Shown piece by piece: positions 1-9,994 of a DNA stretch of 64,000 bases. The stretch covers positions 105,047 through 169,046 of the forward strand of contig NZ_PYGI01000005.1 of NCBI RefSeq assembly GCF_003014615.1, read 5' to 3'. The notes below the pieces were generated by a model, which was given only the letters and a program-made list of their open reading frames with translations, was not told the DNA's origin and made no database searches. Position 1 is the first letter of the stretch; every line of letters starts with the position of its first letter. A program made the position numbers and the translations under genes. Source of the DNA: Marinobacterium halophilum. Lineage in GTDB: Bacteria; Pseudomonadota; Gammaproteobacteria; Pseudomonadales; Balneatricaceae.

Positions 1-77
1 TCACCAATCAGAATGGTATCCATCAGCTCACGAAAGCGACTCATTGAGGTGCCGCCGATCTTCTCTACAGTATGCAT
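1..77 (-). CDS. ask: Aspartate kinase, ectoine-type Ask_Ect (5' end only)
   Basis: Only the first 25 codons are inside the window; the gene runs off the left edge. The translated start MHTVEKIGGTSMSRF carries the K-x-GGTS nucleotide/aspartate-binding signature of aspartokinases. This wording is typical of the specialised Ask_Ect isoenzyme that supplies aspartyl phosphate, and hence aspartate semialdehyde, to ectoine synthesis. Its position directly after ectC, on the same strand, is the classic ectABC-ask arrangement. A hairpin with a T-run lies between ectC and this gene, so it may be expressed at a lower level than ectABC or from its own promoter. The identity rests on the N-terminus and context only. 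Confidence 0.85.
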   Translation of the reverse strand, partial: MHTVEKIGGTSMSRFRELMDTILIG

Positions 78-140
78 GTTATGTCCTGTTGGCTTCTCTC
101 GTATATTCCTGGGCGCGAATGGCTGCGCCATGGTCGACAG

Positions 141-174
141 ATAAAAACATGCCGGCAATCATGCCGGCATGTTT
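141..174 (-). terminator. Hairpin terminator between ectC and ask
   Basis: A perfect 12-bp stem (145-156 with 163-174) with a 6-nt loop is followed on the minus strand by a run of five T. It sits just after the ectC stop and before the ask start. It should end or attenuate transcription of ectABC before ask. Confidence 0.7.
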
Positions 175-190
175 AACTTCGGGCAGGCAC

Positions 191-589
191 TCAAGCCTCG
201 ACCGTGTCTGCCTCCAGCGGGTAGACGCCATTCTCGTCGTGCACTTCTTTACCGTTCAGCGGCGGATTGAATACACACGCCAGCTTCATTTCTTTGGTGG
301 CACGCAGCAGGTGCTCATCATGTTCATTCAGATTATACAGAGTCCCGGGCTTAATCGAATAGATCTTGCCATCAGCAAGCGTTTCAACTTCACCTTCACC
401 ACTGATGCAATACACGGACTCCAGATGATTCTGGTACCAGATGTGCGTTTCGGTTCCTTCATAAATCGTGGTGATATGGAAGGAATACCCCATTTTGTCA
501 TCTTTCAACAGCATCCGCGTACTTTCCCAGGTTGCAGATACCACACGACGTTCTGAGTTTTCGCATTCTTCCAATGTTCTTACGATCAT
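191..589 (-). CDS. ectC: L-ectoine synthase EctC
   Basis: Cyclises N-gamma-acetyl-L-2,4-diaminobutyrate to ectoine with loss of water, the last step in making this cytoplasmic osmoprotectant. The 132-residue product has the usual EctC length and a single cupin fold. The three metal ligands known from EctC structures are present at the expected numbers: Glu57, Tyr85 and His93. The stretch around E57 ([13 protein letters not shown]) is the first cupin motif. It is the third gene of ectABC, 50 bp after ectB, and is followed by a terminator-like hairpin. I see no ectoine hydroxylase (ectD) nearby, so ectoine itself is the expected product. Confidence 0.97.
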   Translation of the reverse strand: MIVRTLEECENSERRVVSATWESTRMLLKDDKMGYSFHITTIYEGTETHIWYQNHLESVYCISGEGEVETLADGKIYSIKPGTLYNLNEHDEHLLRATKEMKLACVFNPPLNGKEVHDENGVYPLEADTVEA

Positions 590-639
590 TACAACTACTC
601 TCTATTAATGAATGAATTCAGGCAGACAGCAATACAACC

Positions 640-2441
<1,802 letters not shown>

Positions 2442-2475
2442 AGTATTTGATTTATTTAGCCTTGCTATGGTTTTT

Positions 2476-2506
2476 AGTATAAAACATATCTAGAATGACT
2501 TTTCAA
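2476..2506 (-). promoter_or_regulatory. Candidate ectABC promoter
   Basis: On the minus strand TTGAAA (2501-2506) and TATACT (2476-2481) are separated by 19 bp, upstream of ectA. The spacing is long for sigma-70, as is common for osmotically controlled promoters. Two copies of CACGTAAG lie just upstream (2508-2515 and 2525-2532). Predicted by eye. Confidence 0.45.
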
Positions 2507-2595
2507 GCACGTAAGTAATCGTAACACGTAAGAAACAAAAGCCCTGTTGACGGCATTTCACGCCAACAAGCTCCATATAAGGGCAAAATATCCAT

Positions 2596-2614
2596 TGCTT
2601 TGCATTGCAAAGCA
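2596..2614. promoter_or_regulatory. 19-bp perfect palindrome, candidate EctR operator
   Basis: TGCTTTGCA-T-TGCAAAGCA forms two 9-bp arms around a single base in the ectA-ectR intergenic region. Its right arm overlaps the -35 box of the proposed ectR promoter, a typical position for autorepression by a MarR-family protein. The match to EctR is inferred from position only; the sequence differs from the published Methylomicrobium EctR1 site as I recall it. Confidence 0.5.
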
Positions 2615-2633
2615 TTAACCGTGGAGTGATAAA
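2605..2633 (+). promoter_or_regulatory. Candidate ectR promoter
   Basis: TTGCAA (2605-2610) and GATAAA (2628-2633) are separated by 17 bp. The -35 box lies inside the 19-bp palindrome. The predicted transcript would have a leader of about 70 nt before the chosen ATG. Confidence 0.4.
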
Positions 2634-2711
2634 GTTATTTTGCATTACTCAACAAATCAGGCTAAAAGGCGCTCAGAGTTCAAACCAACATCGGGGAACC
2701 TTCCAAGCGCT

Positions 2712-3239
2712 ATGGAAAAAAGTCAGGACGCACTGGTATTACTGCGCCAGATCATTCGTGCTACAGACCTGCACGACAAACATCTGAGCCGAATGACCGG
2801 TCTCACCATGCCACAGCTCATGACCATGCAGACACTGCGTATAAACGGTCCGCTGACCATTGGCATGCTTGCCAAAGAGATGAATCTCGCGCAAGCAACA
2901 GTCACCAGTATTCTGGATCGCCTTGAGCGCAAAAATCTCGTGCGCCGCGAACGCAGCAACACCGACAAGCGCAAAGTACTGGCCTGCCCGACCGAGCAAG
3001 GGCAAGAGCTGTTGAAGTCAGCCCCAACCACGCTACAGGACACATTCATTCGTCAGTTCGATGACATGCATGACTGGGAGCAATCCATGATTGTGGCGGC
3101 ACTGGAGCATGTATCCCACATCCTGGGCGCTCACCACATTGATGCGGCTCCCATGCTGGATATCGGCGCACTCGACCGCACCAGCGATAACCATATGCCC
3201 GAGTACTTGAAGCCGACACACCCACCCTTCAAGAACTGA
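2712..3239 (+). CDS. ectR: MarR-family regulator of the ectoine operon (EctR)
   Basis: A winged-helix MarR-type regulator, 175 residues from the chosen ATG. The DNA-binding part is visible as LTIGMLAKEMNLAQATVTSILDRLERKNLVRRERSNTDKR split over helices and wing, about residues 50-95. It is divergent from ectABC, as EctR1 is in halotolerant methylotrophs, where it represses ectABC. The start MEKSQDAL resembles that family's N-terminus and has GGGGA about 14 nt upstream. A TTG at 2640 would add 24 residues that look non-native. The divergent arrangement and the palindrome over its promoter suggest that it controls itself and ectABC. Confidence 0.85.
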   Translation: MEKSQDALVLLRQIIRATDLHDKHLSRMTGLTMPQLMTMQTLRINGPLTIGMLAKEMNLAQATVTSILDRLERKNLVRRERSNTDKRKVLACPTEQGQELLKSAPTTLQDTFIRQFDDMHDWEQSMIVAALEHVSHILGAHHIDAAPMLDIGALDRTSDNHMPEYLKPTHPPFKN

Positions 3240-3313
3240 AGCGGGCGATTGTCGCCCGGGCAGCCGCTCTCTGTTATGATGCGTGTTTTGTGCATGTAGA
3301 TGGACTGCCGAAC

Positions 3314-4375
3314 ATGAGCCGATTCTGGAGCCCGGCGATTCAGTCGCTGGTTCCCTATACCCCGGGCGAACAACCCCAGGTAGAGGGGCTGATCAAGCTG
3401 AATACCAATGAAAACCCTTATCCGCCTGCCCCGGCGGTCGAAGCCGTGCTGCGGAACTTTGATACCGAGCGGTTACGCCTGTATCCAGATCCCGAATGCC
3501 TCGCGCTCAAACAGGCACTGGCTGACAATGCCGGTCTGACACATGACCAGGTTTTTGTTGGCAACGGCTCTGATGAAGTATTGGCCCTGACTTTCATGGC
3601 ACTACTGCGTCAACAGCAGCCTATTTTGCTGCCTGAAACGACCTATAGCTTCTATAATGTCTACATTGATCTATTCGATATCGACGCACGCCATATTCCG
3701 CTAACGGATCAATATCGCATCGATCTTGAAGCCTACTCCGGCGAAAATGGCGGCATAATCTTTGCGAACCCCAACGCCCCCACCGGTATCAGCATCGATC
3801 TGAAAACCATCAGCGCCCTGCTGGAACGGAACACCGATTCAGTCGTGGTCGTGGATGAAGCCTATGTGGATTTTGGTGCCCAAAGCGCAACACAGCTGGT
3901 CAATCACTACCCCAACCTGCTGGTTGTCCAAACATTTTCCAAGTCACGCTCACTGGCTGGCATGCGGGTTGGATTTGCCTTCGGCCACCCTCAGCTGATC
4001 GAGGCACTGGAGCGCGTCAAAAACAGCTTCAATTCATACCCGCTCGACATGCTGGCCCAGCAGACCGCCATTGCTGCACTACAGGACGAGACCTACTTCG
4101 ACCAAAGCATCCAGCGCATTATCGACACCCGTACCTGGACAACAACAAAGCTGGAATCGCTCGGCTTTGAAGTACTGCCCTCACATACCAATTTTGTGTT
4201 TACCCGTCACCCAGACATTGCTGCGACCGAGCTGATGCAGTATCTGCGCGATAACAAGATTCTGGTGCGTCATTTCACCAAACCCGGTATCGACAACCAT
4301 CTGCGCATCAGCATCGGCACGGATGAAGAAATGCAGGCACTGATCAGCTGCCTGAAGTCATACCCCGGGATATAA
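3314..4375 (+). CDS. hisC: Histidinol-phosphate aminotransferase
   Basis: A PLP enzyme that transfers an amino group from glutamate to imidazole-acetol phosphate in histidine synthesis. The 353-residue protein opens with MSRFWSPAIQSLVPYTPGEQ, the usual HisC start, followed by LIKLNTNENPYPP. The cofactor lysine is in TFSKSRSLAGMRVG, and VVDEAYVDF binds the PLP ring. A GTG at 3290 would add eight residues with no family counterpart, so the ATG was preferred. It is away from any other his gene, so an alternative aromatic-amino-acid role is possible, as for some scattered HisC paralogues. Confidence 0.92.
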   Translation: MSRFWSPAIQSLVPYTPGEQPQVEGLIKLNTNENPYPPAPAVEAVLRNFDTERLRLYPDPECLALKQALADNAGLTHDQVFVGNGSDEVLALTFMALLRQQQPILLPETTYSFYNVYIDLFDIDARHIPLTDQYRIDLEAYSGENGGIIFANPNAPTGISIDLKTISALLERNTDSVVVVDEAYVDFGAQSATQLVNHYPNLLVVQTFSKSRSLAGMRVGFAFGHPQLIEALERVKNSFNSYPLDMLAQQTAIAALQDETYFDQSIQRIIDTRTWTTTKLESLGFEVLPSHTNFVFTRHPDIAATELMQYLRDNKILVRHFTKPGIDNHLRISIGTDEEMQALISCLKSYPGI

Positions 4376-4395
4376 CCCCCAGGACAGGAGGCGCT

Positions 4396-5289
4396 TTACA
4401 GCGCCTCACCCTCCACCCGATTGAACCCGCTGTGCTGCGCAATCAGCAGATGTTCACGGGCACGCCGCATCATGGCGACCGCATTATCTTCAGGATTCAG
4501 GGCAGAGGCCACGCCAATGCTGACCGTCCACCCAAGCGCAGCAACATCGCCGGATAGTTGCAGACCCTCAACCGCTGCACGAATACGCTCCGCTGCCAGC
4601 ACCCCCTGCTCATGATTGGTTTCAGGCAGCACCATCACCAGTTGGGAGTCGGCATAACGTGCAAGAAAATCTGACGTACGCTTCAGGCGATCCAGCGTCG
4701 CCACTGTGTGCTGCAGCACCTGATCACCGGCATCCCAACCATACTGATCATTAATGGCCGACAGGCCGTCGACATCGATCAACAGAACACTCGTAGCACC
4801 GTCATAGCGCAACGCTTGCGCAGTGGCCACTTCAAGGACAGGGATCATTGCACGTCGATTGTAGGCCCCTGTGAGCAGATCACGCTGCGCCTGATATGAA
4901 ACCTTCCGCTCAAGCTGCTTGCTGGCCGTAATATCGTGCGCACTCCATACCACCTCGCCTTGCGCGGTCATCACCCACCGACTGCTATACCAACATACCT
5001 CTGCCAACCCCCGCGCACGCAACTCGGGCAAATGCTCAGGCCGCAACTGATATTCAAGTTCGACCATCGACTCACCCTGCACCAACAAGCTCAGAGCATC
5101 TCGAAACTGCAGTAACAAATCATCTGCAAACAACTCGGATAACGTTCTCCCTACCAAAGCCTCAGGCTCCAGCCAGGACTGCCGAGCCGCACTTGCCGCA
5201 ACAATGGTTTCATTATCCAGAATCAAAACCGAATCCAGACACGCCTTAAGAATCGCCTGATAGCGCGCCTCACATGCATCTATACTCAT
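4396..5289 (-). CDS. PAS-GGDEF protein with degenerate active site
   Basis: The 297-residue cytoplasmic protein has an N-terminal PAS-like region (about 8-125), a short linker helix and a C-terminal GGDEF fold (about 130-295). The fold is clear from DLLTGAYNRRAMIP, LLIDVDGLSAINDQYG and GWTVSIGVA. However, the catalytic loop reads RYADSQLVMVLP, so all five positions of the GGDEF signature are changed. Diguanylate cyclase activity is therefore unlikely, and a sensor or partner-binding role is more plausible. The start chosen has AGAGGAAG seven bases upstream; a GTG or ATG further out would add 14 residues. It is divergent from an EAL-HDOD gene and ends 20 bp from hisC, facing it. Confidence 0.85.
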   Translation of the reverse strand: MSIDACEARYQAILKACLDSVLILDNETIVAASAARQSWLEPEALVGRTLSELFADDLLLQFRDALSLLVQGESMVELEYQLRPEHLPELRARGLAEVCWYSSRWVMTAQGEVVWSAHDITASKQLERKVSYQAQRDLLTGAYNRRAMIPVLEVATAQALRYDGATSVLLIDVDGLSAINDQYGWDAGDQVLQHTVATLDRLKRTSDFLARYADSQLVMVLPETNHEQGVLAAERIRAAVEGLQLSGDVAALGWTVSIGVASALNPEDNAVAMMRRAREHLLIAQHSGFNRVEGEAL

Positions 5290-5428
5290 AACATCTTCCT
5301 CTGTTGTCGCCACCAACCCGGCCATACCCACCAGGCGATCTGTTATTTATACCCCTAAGACTATACTATCTTTTACAAAACGGACGATATGAGATCCATC
5401 GCCCAGCCGATCATTCGAGGCTTTCAGC

Positions 5429-6655
5429 ATGACCGACAAGATCCTGATGGCACGCCAACCCATCTTCAACACCGAGCTGAAGGTTGTTGCCTATGAACTG
5501 CTTTATCGCAGTGAAGCAGGCATCAACCCCCTGCCCATGATCAGCGGCGACCAGGCCAGCAGCCGGGTCATTCTGCATTCCTATACCAGCATTTCCGATG
5601 CCGGCAATCTGCGCGTTCTGCCTGCCTTCATTAATTTCAGCCAACAGATGCTGGAAGCCGATACCTTGCCTGCCGTCTCCCCGCGTGAGGTCGTTATCGA
5701 AATTCTCGAAGACAGCCGCGCAACACCCGCACTCATCGCGGCCGCGCGCCGCTTCAGCAACGCCGGTTTCAAGCTTGCTCTGGATGACTTCATTTACCAG
5801 CCAGAATTTGATCCATTGCTGGAAATTGCCCATATCGTCAAGCTCGACATCCGTACATTAAATCGCCAACAGCTTGCCGAACAGATCAAGCTACTCGAGC
5901 CGTTCGAGCTCACGCTATTGGCCGAGAAAGTGGAAACACTGGAGGAATATGAACTCTGCCGAGAACTCGGCTGTGAACTGTTTCAAGGCTTTTTCTTCAG
6001 CAAGCCCGAACTATTAAAGGGAAACAAGGCTTACAGCAACAAACTTATTCTAAGCCAAGCCCTGAGCACCCTGAGCCAACAGAATGTTGATTTCAAGGAC
6101 CTGAGCGCATTGATCTCCCGCGACCCCGCTTTGACCTATAAATTATTACGACTGGTCAACTCGGCCGCGTTTGGCACGAAACGCAGCATCAGCAACCTGC
6201 ATGATGCACTGACCTATTTGGGCCTGCAGGAACTGAAGAAATGGGTTTCGTTGATCATGCTGGCGGACGATCATGGCAAGCCCAGCGAGCTGATTCGACA
6301 GATACTGCTCCTGGCACGCTTCTGCGAATTACTTGCGGAAACCCATGAGCAAATCGATACCGGCCAGGCCTTCATGACCGGATTGCTGCTGCATTTGGAT
6401 GCCTTGATGAACCAGGAGCAGAGCCTGATGCTAAGCCAGATCGATATAGACACACATATATACGATGCACTAATGACGCGAACAGGACCGCTGGGGCAAC
6501 TTTTATCACAGGTGGAAGCGTTTACACAGGGCAACTGGGACGATACTGACCAGTCCCTCACCACCAAATTGCAAAGTTGTTACCTCAGCAGCCTTGAATG
6601 GACCCGTGAGTCGATGCAGCTCATGAGTCAGGCACAACATGACACTTTACCGTAG
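5429..6655 (+). CDS. EAL-HDOD domain signalling protein (YuxH type)
   Basis: A 408-residue cytoplasmic protein. Residues about 5-195 have the EAL fold of c-di-GMP phosphodiesterases, but the signature is ELL (in VVAYELLYRS), and the later metal-binding motifs are not all evident. This is usual in YuxH-like proteins, which bind rather than cleave c-di-GMP. Residues about 200-395 form an HDOD domain, seen in ISRDPALTYKLLRLVNSAAF and the following ISNLHDALTYLGLQELKKW. Its last nine bases overlap the end of the convergent cytochrome c5 gene. It is divergent from the degenerate GGDEF gene with a 139-bp gap, suggesting a shared regulatory region. Confidence 0.9.
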   Translation: MTDKILMARQPIFNTELKVVAYELLYRSEAGINPLPMISGDQASSRVILHSYTSISDAGNLRVLPAFINFSQQMLEADTLPAVSPREVVIEILEDSRATPALIAAARRFSNAGFKLALDDFIYQPEFDPLLEIAHIVKLDIRTLNRQQLAEQIKLLEPFELTLLAEKVETLEEYELCRELGCELFQGFFFSKPELLKGNKAYSNKLILSQALSTLSQQNVDFKDLSALISRDPALTYKLLRLVNSAAFGTKRSISNLHDALTYLGLQELKKWVSLIMLADDHGKPSELIRQILLLARFCELLAETHEQIDTGQAFMTGLLLHLDALMNQEQSLMLSQIDIDTHIYDALMTRTGPLGQLLSQVEAFTQGNWDDTDQSLTTKLQSCYLSSLEWTRESMQLMSQAQHDTLP

Positions 6656-6949
6656 CGGCGATGTCAGCACTTCTACTGCAGCCTTGAGGGTAGCTTCATC
6701 ACAGGAACCACAGGTCCCTTTCGGCGGCATTGCACCTTTACCTGTAAGCACCGTTTGCGTCATTGCATCCACACCTGTCGCAATTCGCGGTGCCCAGGCA
6801 GCTGTATCATCCAGCTTGGGCGCGCCACCCAAACCTGCCTGATGACATGCGACACAGTGCTTTTGCACCACTTCGTCAGCACTCATCGCCTGCACCGAAA
6901 CTGGCACCAGTAAAACCGCCATAACCGTCAACGCACTGCGCATACCCAT
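6647..6949 (-). CDS. Cytochrome c5-type monohaem protein
   Basis: A 100-residue periplasmic c-type cytochrome. A signal peptide ends near VQA (about residue 21). The haem is attached at C32-V-A-C35-H36, Met74 in GAMPPKG is the sixth ligand, and Cys80/Cys83 form the extra disulfide that marks the c5 subfamily. It probably shuttles electrons between membrane complexes and terminal oxidases or reductases. GGAGATGGGCT precedes the ATG. The 3' end overlaps the convergent EAL-HDOD gene by nine bases. It appears to be a single-gene unit. Confidence 0.93.
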   Translation of the reverse strand: MGMRSALTVMAVLLVPVSVQAMSADEVVQKHCVACHQAGLGGAPKLDDTAAWAPRIATGVDAMTQTVLTGKGAMPPKGTCGSCDEATLKAAVEVLTSPLR

Positions 6950-7025
6950 AGCCCATCTCCTTTATATTATTGTCTCAGCTTAACGTCACCTCGACCAAAA
7001 CGCTTTGACCTATCGCAGACAAACG

Positions 7026-7054
7026 AAAAAGGGCGACCCAGAGGCCGCCCTTTT
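7026..7054 (-). terminator. Terminator after htpG
   Basis: A stem AAAAGGGCG/CGCCCTTTT (7027-7035 with 7046-7054) with a 10-nt loop, followed on the minus strand by a T-run, lies 20 bp after the htpG stop. Confidence 0.85.
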
Positions 7055-7074
7055 GCATGCGCAGTAAACGCGGT

Positions 7075-8988
7075 TTAGCTGCTTAGTTCCAACAACAGCT
7101 TGTTCAAACGCGATACATAGCTTGCCGGATCATCCAGCGTAGCACCGGCCGCCAGGCCCGCCTGATCAAACAGCACCAGTGCCAGCTCACTGAAACGATC
7201 TTCATCCGGCTCTTGATCCAGCTTGTTGATCAGCGGGTGCTCAGGATTGATCTCGAAAATCGGCTTGCTCTCCGGTAACGGCTGACCCGCCGCTTCCATG
7301 ATACGACGCATCTGCAGACCCATATCATAGTCACCAATCACCAGGCAGGCCGGAGAATCGGTCAGACGGTGAGTGATACGAATCGAGTCAACACGATCAT
7401 CCAGCACCTTATTCAGACGCTCAACCAGCCCTTCATGCTCCTTGGCCACTTCTTCAAGCTTCTGCTTCTCTTCTTCCGTCTCGATCTCACCCAGATCCAG
7501 CTCACCCTTGATGACATCCTGGAAGTTGTGACCGTCGAAATCGAACAGCTGACTCATCATCCATTCGTCAATGCGCTCAGACAGCAACAGAACTTCGATA
7601 CCCTTCTTGCGGAAAACTTCAAGATGGGGGCTGTTTTTGGCGGTATTGAAAGAGTCTGCTACCGCATAGTAGATCTTTTTCTGACCCTCCTTCATGCGGC
7701 TAATATAATCTTCCAACGATACGTTCTGTTCCGCCGTACCGGTATGTGTAGACGCAAAACGCAACAGCTTGAGGATCTTGTCACGGTTGGCGTGATCTTC
7801 AGCCGGCCCTTCCTTCATCAACTGACCAAACGTTTTCCAGAACGTCGCGTACTTGTCCGCATCGTTTTTGGCCAGTTTGGACAGCATATCCAACACACGC
7901 TTGGTCAGCGCGGTGCGCAGCTTATCGACGTTAGGATCTTTCTGCAGAATCTCGCGAGATACGTTCAGTGACAGGTTGTTGGTATCAACCACGCCCTTGA
8001 TGAAGCGCAGATAAAGCGGCAGGAACTGGTCGGCCTGATCCATGATAAAGACACGCTGCACATACAACTTGAGGCCACGCGGCGCTTCACGGTTCCACAA
8101 ATCGTATGGGGCACTTTCAGGCACATACAGCAGACTGGTGTATTCCAGGTTGCCTTCAACTTTATTGTGCGACCAGGTCAGTGCATCAGCAAAATCATGG
8201 GAGATGTGCTTATAGAATTCCTGGTATTCCTCGTCGTTCAGATCCGACTTGCTGCGCGTCCACAAAGCCGTCGCGGAGTTGACGCTTTCCAGCTCCGGTG
8301 CCTGTTCGGACGCATCACTACCCTCTTCAACCGGCTCTGGCTCTTTCAGCATTTTCACCGGAATAGAGATGTGGTCAGAGTATTTGCGTACCAATGAGCG
8401 CAAGCGGAAACCATCGGCAAACTCTTGCTCATCTTCCTTCAACTTCAGCACGATGCGAGTCCCGCGCACCGGCTTTTCAATAGTCGCAATGGTGAAGTCA
8501 CCCTCACCCGCTGACGACCAATGCACGCCGTTGGCCGCCGCATCACCGGCACGACGGGTATAAACATCGACCCGCTCAGCAACGATAAACGCAGAATAGA
8601 AGCCAACACCAAACTGACCAATCAACTGACTGTCACGCGCCTGATCACCGGTCAGGCTGGACAGGAAACCGGCCGTGCCGGACTTGGCAATAGTACCCAG
8701 GTGATCAATCACATCCTGGCGGTTCATACCGATACCACGGTCTTCAATTGTGACCGTGCCGGCATCCTTGTCAAACGCGATACGGATGTCGAGATCGGTG
8801 TCACCCTCATACAGGGCATCATTGTGCAACGCTTCAAAACGCAGCTTTTCGGATGCATCGGATGCATTCGAAATCAGCTCGCGCAGGAAAATCTCCTTAT
8901 TGGAGTACAGCGAGTGGATCATCAGTTGCAGAAGCTGTTTCACTTCTGTCTGGAAACCAAGTGTCTCTTTCTGAGTTTCTGTGCTCAT
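7075..8988 (-). CDS. htpG: Molecular chaperone HtpG (Hsp90)
   Basis: The cytosolic bacterial Hsp90, an ATP-dependent homodimeric chaperone. The 637-residue length is normal. The N-terminal GHKL ATPase is shown by [10 protein letters not shown] near residue 35, [13 protein letters not shown] and the lid segment [13 protein letters not shown]. The middle domain holds the conserved NVSREILQ loop, whose Arg completes the ATP site, and the C-terminal dimerisation domain follows. The start [16 protein letters not shown] matches the family; the longer frame would add 12 unlikely residues. A sigma-32 type promoter lies about 50 bp upstream and a terminator follows, so it is probably a single heat-shock transcription unit. 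Confidence 0.98.
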   Translation of the reverse strand: MSTETQKETLGFQTEVKQLLQLMIHSLYSNKEIFLRELISNASDASEKLRFEALHNDALYEGDTDLDIRIAFDKDAGTVTIEDRGIGMNRQDVIDHLGTIAKSGTAGFLSSLTGDQARDSQLIGQFGVGFYSAFIVAERVDVYTRRAGDAAANGVHWSSAGEGDFTIATIEKPVRGTRIVLKLKEDEQEFADGFRLRSLVRKYSDHISIPVKMLKEPEPVEEGSDASEQAPELESVNSATALWTRSKSDLNDEEYQEFYKHISHDFADALTWSHNKVEGNLEYTSLLYVPESAPYDLWNREAPRGLKLYVQRVFIMDQADQFLPLYLRFIKGVVDTNNLSLNVSREILQKDPNVDKLRTALTKRVLDMLSKLAKNDADKYATFWKTFGQLMKEGPAEDHANRDKILKLLRFASTHTGTAEQNVSLEDYISRMKEGQKKIYYAVADSFNTAKNSPHLEVFRKKGIEVLLLSERIDEWMMSQLFDFDGHNFQDVIKGELDLGEIETEEEKQKLEEVAKEHEGLVERLNKVLDDRVDSIRITHRLTDSPACLVIGDYDMGLQMRRIMEAAGQPLPESKPIFEINPEHPLINKLDQEPDEDRFSELALVLFDQAGLAAGATLDDPASYVSRLNKLLLELSS

Positions 8989-9034
8989 GGCGGGCTTATC
9001 TAACCTCCGAATGCAAACAATCAACCCTACCCGA

Positions 9035-9063
9035 TATATGGGTCACTCATCTGTTTTCAAGGG
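9035..9063 (-). promoter_or_regulatory. Sigma-32 type heat-shock promoter for htpG
   Basis: The minus strand reads CCCTTGAA (9056-9063), a 13-bp spacer, then CCCATATA (9035-9042). This is very close to the RpoH consensus of enterobacteria and lies directly upstream of htpG. Confidence 0.75.
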
Positions 9064-9081
9064 CTTAGTCATCGATTTCTG

Positions 9082-9525
9082 CTAATTACCGCGATCAAGC
9101 AGGAAATGGGCACGAGCCTGAGCGATTGGCCGGCTTTTACGCTCCTGCCACGCCAGCACTGAACAGTTGCCTACCCGTCGCCCCTGGCGACTGATGTGGC
9201 AGACAGCAAAGGTATCGCGATCCAAACCTGCACGCATGTAGTCGAGCGAAAAATCGATGATCTTGGCCAGCCCTGGCTGTGGCAGCTGCAGAGTCAACTG
9301 AAACAACGCAGTCAGCTCCATGAACGACGCAATAACGCCGCCATGAATCGCGGGAACAGTCGGATTGCCGATATTATCGGCCTTGGCCGGCAAGCGGAAA
9401 ATGATCTCTTCGCCATAACACTCGCACTGCACACCCAAAATACGCGCGTAAGGAATAAGCTCCACCAATGGCTGGTAGTCACCACTGGCTTTTGCTTCGG
9501 TCACCAGCTCAAGCAGTTGCTGCAT
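9082..9525 (-). CDS. PaaI-family hotdog thioesterase (first of pair)
   Basis: A 147-residue single-hotdog protein. The conserved H-G-G motif is in VPAIHGGVIASFMELTA, followed by FSLDYMRAG, the second family signature. Such enzymes hydrolyse acyl-CoA or phenylacyl-CoA thioesters; the substrate here is unknown. A GGGAGAGCCCG ribosome site precedes the ATG. It overlaps the preceding thioesterase gene by 17 bases. That gene in turn overlaps a DUF599 gene by four, so the three are translationally coupled. Confidence 0.85.
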   Translation of the reverse strand: MQQLLELVTEAKASGDYQPLVELIPYARILGVQCECYGEEIIFRLPAKADNIGNPTVPAIHGGVIASFMELTALFQLTLQLPQPGLAKIIDFSLDYMRAGLDRDTFAVCHISRQGRRVGNCSVLAWQERKSRPIAQARAHFLLDRGN

Positions 9526-9994
9526 CGGGCTCTCCCTCTATCAATGTACTGAATGCTGACTCTGTAGCACCACCCTCAGGGCGCATGAACGTCGCAATCG
9601 CATAGGCCACCGGGTGTGCCGGATCATCCTGATACACTGACGCTCGGGTAAAAAGCACACTGCGCGTTACCCGATAGCATTCAGCCGCTACGTACAACGG
9701 CTGACTCTGCACCGGGGTACGCATGTGATCAATACGCAAATCCAACGTCGGGCAAAGTTCGAAACGGTCCAGTGCACAGAGCGTCGATACACTGCTGGCG
9801 GCATCAACCAGCGTCGTCAAAACGCCGCCATGCAGATAGGTATCCAACACTGTGCTGATCAGCTGCGGCTGCACCGGCAACACCAGCGTAGCCTTACTCT
9901 TTTCCGCACGAATCAGGCGAATACCCAGACGGCACATATGCGGCTGCGCATTGAGAAAGCGGACACAACGAGCCCTGTACTGCTCAGGTGTCAT
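9509..9994 (-). CDS. PaaI-family hotdog thioesterase (second of pair)
   Basis: A 161-residue hotdog protein with the HGG motif in TYLHGGVLTTLVDAA, where the Asp is the usual catalytic acid of this class, and LRIDHMRTP as the second signature. It differs enough from its downstream neighbour that the two may form a heteromeric enzyme or have different substrates. The start codon sits in an ATGA overlap with the DUF599 gene, and GGGAGG lies upstream. The biological substrate cannot be read from the sequence. Confidence 0.85.
   Translation of the reverse strand: MTPEQYRARCVRFLNAQPHMCRLGIRLIRAEKSKATLVLPVQPQLISTVLDTYLHGGVLTTLVDAASSVSTLCALDRFELCPTLDLRIDHMRTPVQSQPLYVAAECYRVTRSVLFTRASVYQDDPAHPVAYAIATFMRPEGGATESAFSTLIEGEPDAATA

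Noticed and set aside
44..556. A 170-codon plus-strand open frame across the ectC region
   Set aside because: It is the antisense shadow of ectC and the ectC-ask spacer, has no ribosome site and shows no family likeness, whereas EctC on the other strand is certain.
3243..3257. Terminator after ectR (GGGCGA-TTG-TCGCCC)
   Set aside because: The stem is only six base pairs and no T-run follows; left out of the features as unsupported.
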